DNA of 64,000 nucleotides. Origin: Trichopria drosophilae. Taxonomy: Eukaryota > Arthropoda > Insecta > Hymenoptera > Diapriidae. How positions within the stretch are numbered: the first letter of the stretch is position 1; the number at the start of each line of letters is the position of its first letter. The stretch spans positions 124,001-188,000 of the forward strand of contig CM059585.1 of the NCBI GenBank assembly GCA_030407085.1. The letters are read 5' to 3'. Both the position numbers and the translations under genes were made by a program. Positions 52,401 through 64,000 of this stretch are shown in pieces. Below the pieces are notes generated by a model. It was not told the DNA's origin, did not search any database, and saw nothing but the letters and a program-made list of their open reading frames with translations.

Positions 52401-55400
52401 AAAGAGTTCATACGTCTATTTTTTAAAAGAAGTTACTGAAGATGAAATTGTGCTCAATTTAAAACTTATATTTTTATATCGCATAAATTATACGAACTGC
52501 AAATTCTTTGTCGCTTGTGTGTACATAACAATAGCACGTCGCCATCTGTCGGTAAAAAATTGAAGTGGACTTTGTCGAATATTTTTATTTGAATTTAGTC
52601 ATAAAACATATTTTTTTTTTGTCTTTTAAGTAATTTTATGAAGTGAAAAACATACGAAGCAAGCTCGAAAAAGTCTTTTATTGTCGCCTACATGTAAATT
52701 AACTCTTTTAGTTACGATTCGCAAGTTTTTGAAAGTGAAAAGGATTGCTGCATAACGGAGGTTGCCTTTTTTAAATTTATAACTGTTACAATTGAAAAAT
52801 ATTATCGTATTCATAGTATAATTTTAAGCCTAAAGACTCCTGGACTTAATTATAATATTTAAGATACATAAACAATAATATTTTCGTGCGGAAAATAAGA
52901 CCCGAAGTGAAATAAATAAAAAATAGTGCATTGTGTAACTAGGGAGCAAAGTAGCTGTTTGCCGACGGACGATGACTCTTTTACTTTGATTTTGCGACGA
53001 GCTTGTGAGAAAAAACAACGGACGAAAGGTCCAGTGACCCCTGTAATGCCATGCTTATCCTTTCCTTCGACGCCCTCTTGTGTAAACATAAATATCCACT
53101 AACGCCATCTCTCGGAGAAAAATGTAGGGTTTATTTTTAATTTGCATAATGTAACGATGATTATTCTTCTTTGAGAACTGGCCATTCAGATTTTAGAATG
53201 TTTCCAATTCGATTAATTTTTTATGATGCCTAAAAATCTTCTCGACTTGAATTAGAATGAGATGCACTTGAGTCAATTTGATTCGCAATAAAATAAATTA
53301 AAGTTGATTGAAAGCAATTACAGATCATTATAATTCGTTACCAACGATTTAAATCGGCAATACCCATTAGATTTAATTAAAAGCAATCCACGCCTATAAG
53401 TGTAATCCAATTATATCATTTTGGGACTAAAACATAGTTTTAATGGATTCAGCATTGATATTTATTTACATTCAGGTTTCTGTAAGGTCTTTAAATTTTA
53501 ATTCTTGAATTAAAAACGTTGATACAAGTAAATCGAAATCGAAAACGTACAGGGTATATTATGGACTACATGTCACTACTAAATACACTGTTTTTTTTTT
53601 CAATATTTGCTCGCGCAATGTGAACAATTTATGAATGTATCCAATGTTTGTAATTTTCCTCGGTAAATATAAATCTTAAAAATTGAACAAAATATGTTGC
53701 ATCTCTGAGCACTAACGCGTTAACCTCATTTTGCGTGGATTACGGAATATCTTATCTTTGGACTTGTGAAAACAGTATTTATTTACGAGTTTAACTGTTT
53801 ATAAACATTCTACAAAACATAATATTTCAATTTTATTTTTTGTCACCTTTTGTCTTGTTGAGGAAAAAAATGCGATTATTGTTTTCAATTTATTTGATAG
53901 ACAATTTTAATCTTAATTTTCAGTTTAAGTTATTAATTATTTTGTAAACCGAGCTGCATTTTATTCTACGATTAAGTAAAAATCATAGAGGTTCTGACGC
54001 ATTTTTTAATCATTGCGATTAATCTGTTTGGTAATAAGATCATTCGTTTTATACAACTACTAATTGGTCCAGAAAAACATAATATAGTGGTAAATAAGGA
54101 TGCTTCTTCTGTCTGTTTATATTTGTAGGATGGATTTACTCACAATGTTTAACTATTTTCAAACTTACGTTGCAAATTATGGAGATAATTGACGAGTAGC
54201 ATGTTTTGCAATGTCAACAAATATTAAACTCGCTACCAATTTTTAGTTTCTATATAATAAAATTTAGGAAAAGAATGAATTTTTTTTCATTTTTCGAGAT
54301 GGATTTAATGAATATTTTTTATTGGAAAAAATAACTATAACTATGTAGGTCCCAATAATGGATATTTTAGTTGCAATATTTATTGCGGCATTTATAAAAT
54401 TTCAGAGCTGAAGAAACTATTGAAAAATAGTGAAATTTGACTACAGTCCGAATCTCCTAATTATCCACCTTTGTAATTGTCTAAACCCCTCAATTATCTG
54501 TTGTGAGATCTCCGTTATTTTCTTTCTGTTTCTCCCACTCCTTCATCTCTTTAGAGAGCATCTTCTAAGGCGCAAAGGGAGCAATGGACATATGCTGTTT
54601 CTACTAGAAAGTTGGTGGAAATAAGGATCGACAATAAGGGAGTTTAGGTTACCCATCCAGTCCCGACCAGCAGGCAATAAGAGGGGTTCGGACTGTATTC
54701 AAAAACTTTTATTTATTTAAGTAGTAGTCTTGACTGTCTAAGTTGTCGAGATCACTATTTAGATAGTAAAATTAACTAAAAATGATGGCTGTGTCTTATT
54801 CTACTATTTAGTTAGTAGTTCCAACTATTTCATTTTATCCGTGCACCAAAAATGTAGTTGATTTAGCTGAAAATAGTTATTTATACAGTTATTTATTAGT
54901 TATTCACAGATCAGGAATCCTTTATGATAAAAAACACTAAAAGTTAGTTATATAATTACTGGTGTGATACCCTCTAAATAATTTATTGTCCATACAATTA
55001 CTACTATGATTGCCAAAGTTACTAGTTTTTACAGTTAATAACTCATGGAATTTAAAATGGTGGGATCAACTTCAGTTCACTGTGCTGCAATTATCAAACT
55101 TTCACGTCACTCACCATTTTTTAGTAACTATTTTTAGGATACCTAATTTAATTCCATTTTTTTGTGTTATAAATACACGAGGCGTTATTTCTCGAATATG
55201 TTACCATCTGTGACAGTTATTTCATAATAGACTTTTGGTATGCAAATATTACAGTAAAAATTGCTATAATTTTAAAATTTGTATCATTACTTGGTGTTGT
55301 TCAAAAAGAGCAAGTCGAATCATTCAACATTTTGAAGTCTTCCCTCTGGTATTTTGCAAAAACAAGTCTCGAAGAGTTAAAAATTGACTGTTTTATAAAT

Positions 55401-56036
55401 TTTGACGCATTTATCTTAATCGAAATTGTTCGAATTGATGTTTCTCATGCGGTTTCGCTATCTGAGCTGCTTAGGATTGATCAATGCACGAGAGAACCGT
55501 TTCTAAATGATATCGATTCCAGAAACACTGCCGAAGATAGCAATATTAACCTTATCTATATTTAAAACGAATTTCTATGATTGCATTAAGATATAACATA
55601 TTAAATTAATAGGCATGAAAGCCAAAGTTCATTCTATAACAAATAGTACTATTTTATCAACTGCCTTCTCCTTTCATACAAAACGTTATGCAATGATTCA
55701 ACGGTACTTCGCATCAACCAATCCGATTACAAATCGCATACTGGAATAACATGAATTTTATACATTTTCCCATTTTATTAGCGAATAGTGGAAATTTCTA
55801 ATATTTTCACGAACTCATTGCTGTTGTGGTGTATTATTTCAGTTTTTTGTTGACATATCAACTTTTTGCATTAATTGTATTTTGGAAACGTATAGATAAA
55901 ATGTCTACATTCAAGAGAAAAAGGGGGTGACAAAAATATTAATTTACAGGATTCTTTTTTAGTAGACTTCATTTGAAGTCATGCAATAATTATTCCATAA
56001 TTCACGTGGATAAATTAATATTTAAATACCATCCAG

Positions 56037-56285
56037 ATGGTAACGCAGTACAAAAATAATCAACAGATGGCGTCGTATTCTCATGCTTAAAATATACTCC
56101 TAACGTTATTACAATGATGTAGACATAATAAAATAATCATTTTATAATAATCGCATTTATTTTATTTTGGTTTTCATTATAATACTTAAAGTTAATATTT
56201 AGATTTAATCAAGACGGTTACGAAAATAATCAACAGATGGCGTCGTATTCCCATTATAAAAGTAAACTCTCAAAGTTCTTATATA
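56037..56285. repeat. Short direct duplication with AACAGATGGCGTCGTATTC
   Basis: About 60 bp beginning AATAATCAACAGATGGCGTC at ~56053 recurs at ~56225, including a trailing TGTAGAC. The CAGATGGCG core also occurs (as CGCCATCTG) near 52540 and, altered, near 53105. Confidence 0.5.
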
Positions 56286-57111
56286 TTGTAGACGTAAGAA
56301 AATGAAATAGATATGCTGAAGAATGAACAACATAAAAACTCTTTTTTTTTTAAATACGTTTTTTATTTCATATCAATTTTAATTTCACTTCTAGCTCTTT
56401 TTTTTATCTTACGTAACGATAATTACGGAACGATAATTACGGATGTTCAGTCATTTTTTCGAAGAGAAACATTTAGATGCAAAAATAAATTAATGAGTCA
56501 GCTGTTGCCGGATATTTATACTTCATAGATGAATTTAAAATCAGTTTACTACTTAATTCGATTTTTGTAATTCCGTTTTTTTTCTAGTTACTATACCTGA
56601 CGTCAATATAAGATTTGGCGATATAATCGCAAGTTAGTCACAGAAATTCAGTGAAAATTTGAACTAAAGCGTTTGCTCGAGTAAAGAAGTGGAGAAACTA
56701 TCGTCGACTTGTTTTGAAAATATGCTAGCGGCGACATCGGGCCGCAAACGTTGAAAAATGGAGACATGTGATAGGCAGGTCGTCAAGGATGTCAAAGTTC
56801 ACCGATCCAAGCTAAAGGCGAGGCTTAGTCGAAAGTACGGTTCGATTGTTTTCGAAAATGTTTTGATAATTGAAACAATATTTTGGAACGACGATAAAAA
56901 TCATCTTTATGTCACTTGAGTTACACATGCGATTATTTTTCAATATTTGCAGTTTTCTTTTTTGAATAGAAAAATTTATATTTATTTTGATGTTACGATG
57001 TCTTGAAATAGTTACCTTCGTACATTTACTTAAAATAATTTTTTTGAATTTAAAAAAAGTCGCCATTGGTTGTCTGTAAATAGAAATTAGTTAATAATAT
57101 TAACTAAAAAA

Positions 57112-57320
57112 TGAAAAATGGGTCACTAATGCAATCAGTAATAATTTTTACTAATAATTAGAGAAAAAATACTAAATTATTACTAATTCTCAAAACTACT
57201 AAAGTGCAATACCCAATTTCGATTTTTGATTAGTGAAACTTTATTAAAATTAGTTGTTTTTTGCTATTGTCTCGTAAAAAAAAGACTAATTAATATTTTA
57301 GTAACCCACTTTTCATTTTA
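57112..57320. mobile_element. Palindromic MITE, family B (copy 1)
   Basis: The ends ATGAAAAATGGGTCACTAAT and, inverted, ATGAAAAGTGGGTTACTAAA match, with AT-rich pairing arms full of ACTAAT/ATTAGT. A second copy is at 59087-59335. Confidence 0.6.
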
Positions 57321-57761
57321 AACTAGTAGCTATTAGCTTGTTGAGATTTAGAGAGTGGGAAAATCGTCCAGCAATATAAATACTCGAGTGTTTTAAGAAA
57401 AAATTTAATTTCCACGATTTTTTTCAAATTTTTCATAATAAACAATATATTACTCATTAAAATATCATTTGTCAGCTTGATTTATGTTTTACTTAATTTT
57501 TGTCCTCACTTTGTTGAGATTAATTTTGTTTATACTCCTTGAAGACAGTAACAAGGTAATAAGCTAATCTTTTTTTCATTGAAGAAAAATTAAAAGTGAA
57601 TTGGTAAAAATATTAAGAAGGCTCGGAATGGCATCCTTTTTGAACAATGAAAGCCAATTCTTGAATATCATAAGAAATAGCTAAAAATGAATAAGTAAAA
57701 CGTCTGTTACTAATAAAGTTAGTGAATATTTACTACCGAAAAATATAGAACTTATAGCAAA

Positions 57762-57873
57762 ATCATTTAGTATAACACTAGAAGCATTTTACTTACAGTT
57801 AGTGTAATCCTGTTAATTAGTTCAATTAAAAAGAAGTTAATTGATGCCTTTTTACTAGGCACTTGACTTTTAT
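57762..57873. repeat. Dispersed direct repeat, copy 1 of 2
   Basis: ATCATTTAGTATAACACTAG through TACTAGGCACTTGACTTTTA recurs in the same orientation at 63606-63716 with only a few differences. Non-coding. Confidence 0.7.
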
Positions 57874-59086
57874 TGCATTCAGATATTTTTAACACCTTAT
57901 TTAATTTCAATTTGTACAAAGGTAGTCATTTATTTATTTGTACTGACAATTATTCAATCGGTAGTTCAAATAGAGTAAATCGATTTTGATAAAATTTGAA
58001 TACCATTTAATTTTACTTAGTTGTTAAGTTATACACATACCTCCCCCCCCCCCCGTCCAATAGCACGTATCTTGAAAGAAATCTTCTAGAATCCGTAATT
58101 ATCTCCAAAAAGAACAATTAAAGAAATCTTAGTTACGATAGCAATTTTTTAATTATTATTGTGTGATTTTCACCCCGTTTAAAGCAATTGCAGTCCAAAT
58201 CGTCACAGATGACGATAGATAAGGTAAATAGAAATCAATTTAAAAGCATTCATTAATTGTAGTAATGAAGCGATAAAAATAGTGTCTATAATTCCGAGAA
58301 ATTTAATGTTTAGTTAAGTTATTTATTTTATAGTGATCAAATTTTAAATAAGAGTTCTTTTGTGATGTGATTTTTTGTAATGATCTTACAATCGACGCGT
58401 AATCCTTCTTAAGATTATTTTAAGAGCTCTTTCTGAGCATGTATTTAAGACATTTAAAATTTGTTAGACATCCTAAATAGCTCTTAAAGATGTATTTGAT
58501 TGCTCCGGCAAAAAAAATGCAGCATTACAAGACAGTAAGACTGTTTTTATTTATATGACCCTTTGAAAATTAAAACATTAATATAAAAAAAAACAAGAAA
58601 CGTTTGTAATATTTTAACGAAAATTATGATTGCTACTCGTATTTTTTACTATGTATAATTTGACTTATAGATTAAACTATAATTATTTTATTTCTATTTA
58701 TCATTTTTTGTGTAATATTTTTTTAATTAAAGTTAATACATATTTAGTTGAATTTAACTTACTTTCATTAACTATGGTTTTAAGTAATTAAATTAGTATA
58801 GCTAGATTAGATGTATTTGTTTTGTTTGTTAATCCAAAATATCTAATTTAATTGTAATGAAACTTTACGCTAATATGCATTTATATTACAAGTCTTGTGT
58901 AAGAAAGAAAGTACTACTTTGTTATAATTGAAAACTTGTTCGATTTAGCAGAATGATTTAACAGTCATTCGATATTTTCGTACCAGTACAGTTTGACATG
59001 TCAATTAATTTATAAATTTATAAACATTAAAGTTTATTTAAATAGTATACTCTTAATACGAATTACTATGAAACTACGACATGAAA

Positions 59087-59335
59087 ATCTAAAAATGGGT
59101 CACACTAATTCAGTCACTAATCATGTTTACTAACAAATCTAAAAATAAAAATTTAAATTTGAAATTACTAATAAATAACAAACTACTAAGTTATTACTGA
59201 TTCTAAAAAATACAAACCAAACATATTACATTTCTACTTTTAGATTAGAAGACTTTTATTAATAAATTAGTCGTTTTTTACTGTATTCTAGTAAAAAACG
59301 GACGAATTCATACTAACCCACTTTTAATTTTAGAT
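59087..59335. mobile_element. Palindromic MITE, family B (copy 2)
   Basis: AATCTAAAAATGGGTCACAC at the left and AACCCACTTTTAATTTTAGA at the right are inverted relatives; the interior resembles 57112-57320 in the same orientation. Confidence 0.6.
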
Positions 59336-60205
59336 TAGTATTTTTTAGATAATTCAGATTTTGAAAGTAGCAATTAAGTATTTACTTGAATTAATTAAAT
59401 ATGTTCTGATAGTTACCCTTTAATTCATCATTGTAATAAACCTTACTTTGTTTAAGAAATTAGTTCCCTTATTCAAGTAAATATTTACTAGCTACAATTT
59501 AAATAAATATTTACTTCGATATGTAAAATTGTTATTTCATTGTAGTTTTGACTCTTAAAGACTTCTTATTAATTTTGACTCATTAAAGACTTCTTATTAA
59601 TCGTTCTTTACTAAATAAAATCATTACTCAAATCTACTGAAAATAGTACATTTCTAAGTTACTAGCTTTAAAGTAAACTTTTTCTATTATTCAATGAACT
59701 GTGCTAATGCTGTAACGGTAGGACTAAACAAGCATGAACACATTCGTGTAATATGTCAACTGCAGTAGGATGCACGTAATTTATTAATGCGCTTATCGTG
59801 TTAGTCCACGTGCTTAAATTTAATTCAATTCTTGTATATCTAATGTCTGACTCACTTGTCAATATTATCGCTATATTTCTTGTGCAATTCTTTTACATAA
59901 TTAAATTGATGAACAAATAATATTTTAATGTTTTATTGACTTTATATTTAATTCTAAGAAAGCAAAAATCAAAAGAATATACATTTCTTATTTATGAAAG
60001 GAATATATAGTATTAGGACTTCGAGGATGCGCTTGCATTTCTATTCTCAAAATTTGAATTATAGTAAAAAGAATAATGGAGGAGCAAAGTCAGGTAATAA
60101 ATTAATTTGTAACGTTTTTTAATAATAAAGAGTTAAAAAGCAAATATTCCTGAAGTGGCTCCCTGTAATTTCACAAAGTTGCCAATCTTGAAATTAATCA
60201 TTGTA

Positions 60206-62221
60206 CAGTAGAGTCCCGGTATAATTGACCGATTCCATTTCAAATCGAGCAGGGGTAAAATGTTGACTCCCCTGATCTCCCAAATCGTTTTACGGGCAAT
60301 ATGTAGTTCTTTAGGGTATTAAATAAGGAGACTCCTATATTTTTTGTTTAAAAAAATGTTGTTTTTCAGAGTTATGCGCTATTTAAAATTAGGAATGTCC
60401 AAAAAATTGGGTACAAAATTTTTTAAAAATGCTTTATTTTCTGCTATTATTAATATTTTACTATTATTCATCGTGCATATGATTGAGTTATTGATACTTT
60501 ATCGATGCCCAATAATAAAATTGACAAAAATGGAAAAATAACAAAATGGCGGCTATTTTTGGAAAAAACTAAAAACCCAAGTTTTTCAAAAACATCATCT
60601 GTTATTTCTCCAATTTTTTTTATAGATTACTGGTAATATTTATCAGAATATCTGACTAGTCTCATGTGCGCTACAAGACGCTACTCGGCTGCAGAATTTT
60701 TTTCCGTTTTTTAATTTAAAGTAGACATTTTGTCAAGATAGGACTATTTCGTATTTTCTAAATTATTTCAAAAAGTTAACACATCAAAAACGTGCTCTGC
60801 CAATACAATAAATTGCTTTTTTATGAATTACTTCAAAATCAGGACACTTCAATCGCTTAGGAAAGGTAACGCTCTTATTTTGATCGCACATATTTTATAG
60901 TAAAATAGAACGTAAAATAGGATATGAAAACGACTTTATCGAGTTCAGAGCGCAAAGATCTAAATATCAAAGAAAAGAACTGCATATGCAAATATCGGTT
61001 GAAGCACATTAGCATAGATGCATTACAGGAAGAATTCCCGAATATATGTATCAAACGAAAACGTATTTCTATAACTAGTGCGCCAATTCGAATTACAGTT
61101 ACGCCTACACCTGGTGGCCGCGAAATTAAATACATGCTGAAAAATGCATGCCATGAATTGCGACAAATTTTAAATTAAAAAGTTATTACTGAATTGAAAA
61201 ATATTAAGAACATATTTGAGACAAAGATAATGTACAACTGTATTAAGGAAGCATACCAAAAACCAGACACGCCAAAAACTCGCCAATATATAAAAAAATA
61301 AAACTTACAAAAACCGTTACGTTAAAAGTCATGAAAATGGAGGTTTTTTGAAGTGTTGAGTTTTGGAGATGTCGGGTTTTTGAAGTACCGGACTGTTGAA
61401 TGTCGGGTTATTGCAAATCACGTTTTTGACGTGTTCCCTTTTTGAAATAATTTAGAAAATACAACATACGTCCTATCTTGACAAAATGTCTACTTTAAAT
61501 TAAAAAAGGAACAAAATTCTGCAGCCGAGTAGCGTCTTGTAGCGTACATGAGACTAGTCAGATATTCTGATAAATATTACCAGTAATCTATAAAAAAAAT
61601 TGAAGAAAAAACAGATGATGTTTTTGAAAAACTTGGGTTTTTAGTTTTTGTACTTGGATTTGTAGTTTTTTCGAAAAATGGCCGCCATTTTGTTAGTTTT
61701 CCATTTTTACCAATTTTATTATTGGGCACCGATAAAGTATCAATAACTTAATCATATGCACGAGGAATAATAGTAAAATATTAATAATAGCAGAAAATAG
61801 AGCATTTTTAAAAAATTGTATACCCTATTTTTTTGGACTTAGCGGATTTTCGTTCCTAATTTTAAATAGCGCATAACTCTGAAAAACAACAATATTTTTT
61901 AAAACAAAAAAATACGGGTCTCCTTATTTACCCTAAAGAACAACATATTTCATGTAAAACGATTTTGGAGATGTCAACGTTTTACCCCTGTCCGATTTGA
62001 AATGAAATCGGTCAATTGCATCTCGCTATATTTACGTCTCTGCATATTTGCTTGGTTCCTTCCCATTACATTTGCCTGTCACCGCTCTCTTTTTCCCCAT
62101 CTTGCGGGCTACGGCCTCAGGATTCAGGAAGGGCCTGCTGTGACCTTACCTTCTTTTGGTAAATATAACGAGACGGGAGGCGAAGGCGAGGAACCGAACA
62201 GGCAACTCCGGGACTCCACTG
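60206..62221. mobile_element. 2.0-kb TA-flanked inverted-repeat transposon
   Basis: The left terminus CAGTAGAGTCCCGG and the inverted right terminus CAGTGGAGTCCCGG are each flanked by TA (60204-60205, 62222-62223). Inside, ~580-bp arms (60220-60780 and 61435-62025) are inverted copies of high identity, e.g. AAAATGGCGGCTATTTTT and GCTACAAGACGCTACTCGGC. A GC-rich 200-bp segment lies only at the right end. Termini of the CAGTAGAGTCCCG type suggest a pogo/Tigger-like Tc1/mariner element. No complete transposase is present. Confidence 0.7.
60924..61178 (+). CDS. Small ORF inside the 2-kb inverted-repeat transposon
   Basis: ATG at 60924 to TAA at 61178, 84 residues, basic, ending PGGREIKYMLKNACHELRQ. 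It occupies the unique loop between the inverted arms. No HTH or DDE motif is visible and I do not recognise it. Sequence just after it (TGTCGGGTTTTTGAAGTACC, TGTCGGGTTATTGCAAATC) is a short degenerate repeat. It may be a leftover of captured or transposon-coded sequence, or chance. Confidence 0.25.
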   Translation: MKTTLSSSERKDLNIKEKNCICKYRLKHISIDALQEEFPNICIKRKRISITSAPIRITVTPTPGGREIKYMLKNACHELRQILN

Positions 62222-63605
62222 TATTTTAAAGTTCTGGAATATGATAATATGTCTACCAAAGCGATATTTACTACTTGCGAATATTTACTTTATTATAAAA
62301 GTCATTGCTAATTGAAGCTTTAAGCAACTTTTTTTTTTCTAAATGTCTATAGCTAGTAAATTTTTTAAGCAAAGTTAAGGTAATTCGGTAATTAGGTCAG
62401 AAATGACTTTTTAAGTAAACTAATTTTTTTAAACACTTTTTATACACAAATTTAATTTTAAGTTTGTTCTACATTCGATTTTTTTGTCATTTTTTGCAAA
62501 AATGTTCCTTGTACTTTTACCAAAGAATAAGTGAATAGAAAAATTTAAGACAAATCTAAATTTATTATATATTTCTCGGTGTTATATCACGAATGTTGCT
62601 ATTTGATCGTAAAATTCAAAGTTTTAAAATAATTAAAAGCTACGACGGAAGAATTTTATATACTTATGACAAATAGTTGAAGATATAAATTTGTCTTTTT
62701 TCAACCATTGTTTTTACTTTTTGAACAAGTATCGAGATGAAGACAAAATACAATATAATTAAAATTAGAGCAATAAGTCAAAAGCTTCAAATGCAGTCGC
62801 TGTCATCTTCGCTGATTGACAGTTGCCGAAAATAGCCGAAAGGTAAGGAAATTCATACTTCGAGGAAGATCGGAACTTGTATATAAGAGAATTGTTCATA
62901 CAATGCAATTCCTGCATAGAATAATGAAGAAAAGAATAGTCGACATCAATCATTCCGCTTTCCCTTGTGGTCGGCAGATAAAAGGAAGTCGTTTGTGAAT
63001 CGCTTTATTCGGATCAGCAAACATTTTCTTTACGAAGAGTTCGTTGCTATTCTTATATTCCCAGGTGGAAGCTTGTAAAGTAGCATAAACATAACGCTCG
63101 CCAAAGCTCTTTCGACTTATTAACGAAGATCTCGGAGCTTCTAGTCGATGCTTTTCTTTTTTTAAGAGTTTTCCATCCTTCTCGACGACCCTCCTTTTTT
63201 AACTTACTCTCGTCAGGCTTGTCAAAGTAGTGCAAGCAAAAAAGTGATTTTAAGAGGTTTTCATCTTAAAACTCTTGCAGTTGAAATCGTTTGATGCTTG
63301 AGGTCAACCTAATGTCATGAATTTTTTAAAATTATTTAGTAATGATAAAGCTCCTGACTAAATAAGAAAATCTTCTTACGGTTTGAAAATGTTTTGTTTC
63401 TGTACAATATTAACAACAATGAAAAAAGTCCCTTATAGCGATTTTTTTAAAATTTGAATATCTTTTCAGTAATCTTTGATACCATTTTTTGATCTCCATT
63501 TAAAAACTTTGATAAGTCGTTCTATAAAAGTTTTTTTCAGCTTCATATTTAAGTCTTATCATGCGAGAATAACATTCGACCAAAAATATATAACTAATAG
63601 CTAAC

Positions 63606-63716
63606 ATCATTTAGTATAACACTAGAAGCATCTTACTTACAGTTAGTCTAATACTGTTAATTAGTTCAGTTAAAAAAAGTTAATTGATGCCATTTTACTA
63701 GGCACTTGACTTTTAT
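63606..63716. repeat. Dispersed direct repeat, copy 2 of 2
   Basis: See 57762-57873; same orientation, 5.8 kb apart, few differences. Confidence 0.7.
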
Positions 63717-63928
63717 ACAGAATAACATAAATTCGACGTAGGTAGTTTTTTATTCAATAAAATTTTCGTTTCATCAGAAATAATTTTTCGACTGAATTGT
63801 CTCATTAGTGATTTTTCAATTTTATTATTTTTTAAATCTATGTACTAGTTTTATTTATAATTAATAGTTTTTAATTAGCTTGTGTTATTATATTCACAAG
63901 AAACATTTAATATTTTAAATTTGAATAG

Positions 63929-63977
63929 GAATGAAATATTTGATAAAAAGCCGATTGAAAACATTCACTGTCCAGTG
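63929..63977 (+). CDS. Possible internal exon at the right edge
   Basis: AATTTGAATAG precedes 63929, and CCAGTG/GTAAGTATT follows 63977, a near-consensus 5' splice site. The frame between reads NEIFDKKPIENIHCPV. The acceptor has a weak pyrimidine tract. Too short to identify; it would belong to a plus-strand gene continuing to the right. Confidence 0.2.
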
Positions 63978-64000
63978 GTAAGTATTTTCGAATCACTTTT

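Larger units (their letters stand above)
32447..64000. other. Gene-poor, repeat-rich tract
   Basis: Over 31 kb with no recognisable protein, apart from the weak candidates listed separately. Open frames are short, AT-biased and usually overlap on several strands. A frame at 45517-45816 (-) with several Cys (VNCIGPNLTSVNGLTYISEC) and a GTAAGA inside it was considered as a kinase exon but does not fit the phase needed. 37440-37930 is markedly A-rich on the plus strand. 39719-39732 is a poly-G run and 58043-58055 a poly-C run. The missing 5' exons of the kinase gene may lie here or beyond the window. Confidence 0.45.

Noticed and set aside
51781..52401. 206-codon plus-strand and 149-codon minus-strand frames in the pyrimidine-rich region
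   Set aside because: Both come from the same C/T-biased DNA, give low-complexity Ser/Leu/Phe or Arg/Lys-rich translations, and lack a good start; base bias explains them.

Overview
The window looks like nuclear DNA of an insect. It is AT-rich and gene-sparse, with intron-containing genes, several families of short palindromic DNA transposons (MITEs) and insect-like protein sequences. A Hymenoptera-like genome would fit the composition and the CCTAA/TTAGG-type motifs, but the order is a guess. There are no bacterial, plasmid or viral genes.

Left third (1-19,000), gene-rich. From left to right: the C-terminal exon of an unrecognised acidic protein (+); a small CENP-B/Tigger-type helix-turn-helix protein (-); ARPC5, the 16-kDa Arp2/3 subunit (+, three exons, the first intron with minor-spliceosome signals); PDCD10/CCM3 (-, five coding exons, 5477-12172); RPA2, the 32-kDa subunit of replication protein A (+, two exons); and a short heat-shock-factor-type DNA-binding protein (-, three exons). 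ARPC5/PDCD10 and RPA2/HSF are convergent pairs about 300 bp apart. CENPB-HTH/ARPC5 and PDCD10/RPA2 are divergent pairs about 1.1-1.2 kb apart. These are housekeeping genes packed together, not one pathway.

Middle (19,000-25,500): no gene. It holds palindromic repeats and a 1.96-kb TA-flanked inverted-repeat element with an unusually GC-rich, hairpin-filled core.

25,506-32,446 (-): eight exons of a receptor tyrosine kinase of the Trk/MuSK/Ror group, with one EGF-like module, a transmembrane segment and an intact kinase. The 5' exons were not found. The intron behind the EGF exon carries a fold-back element whose loop is a 71-bp minisatellite containing CCTAA runs.

Right half (32,447-64,000): no recognised gene. 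Contents are tRNA-derived SINE copies, MITEs, a ~265-bp degenerate tandem repeat, an exact 21-bp-period array, a 2-kb TA-flanked inverted-repeat transposon, and a few weak gene signals (a two-exon candidate at 51,012; a TATA-type promoter candidate at 44,984; a possible exon at the right edge). It may be intron or upstream sequence of the kinase gene, or intergenic.

All exon boundaries were worked out by hand from reading frame, splice signals and remembered family sequences. No database search was run.
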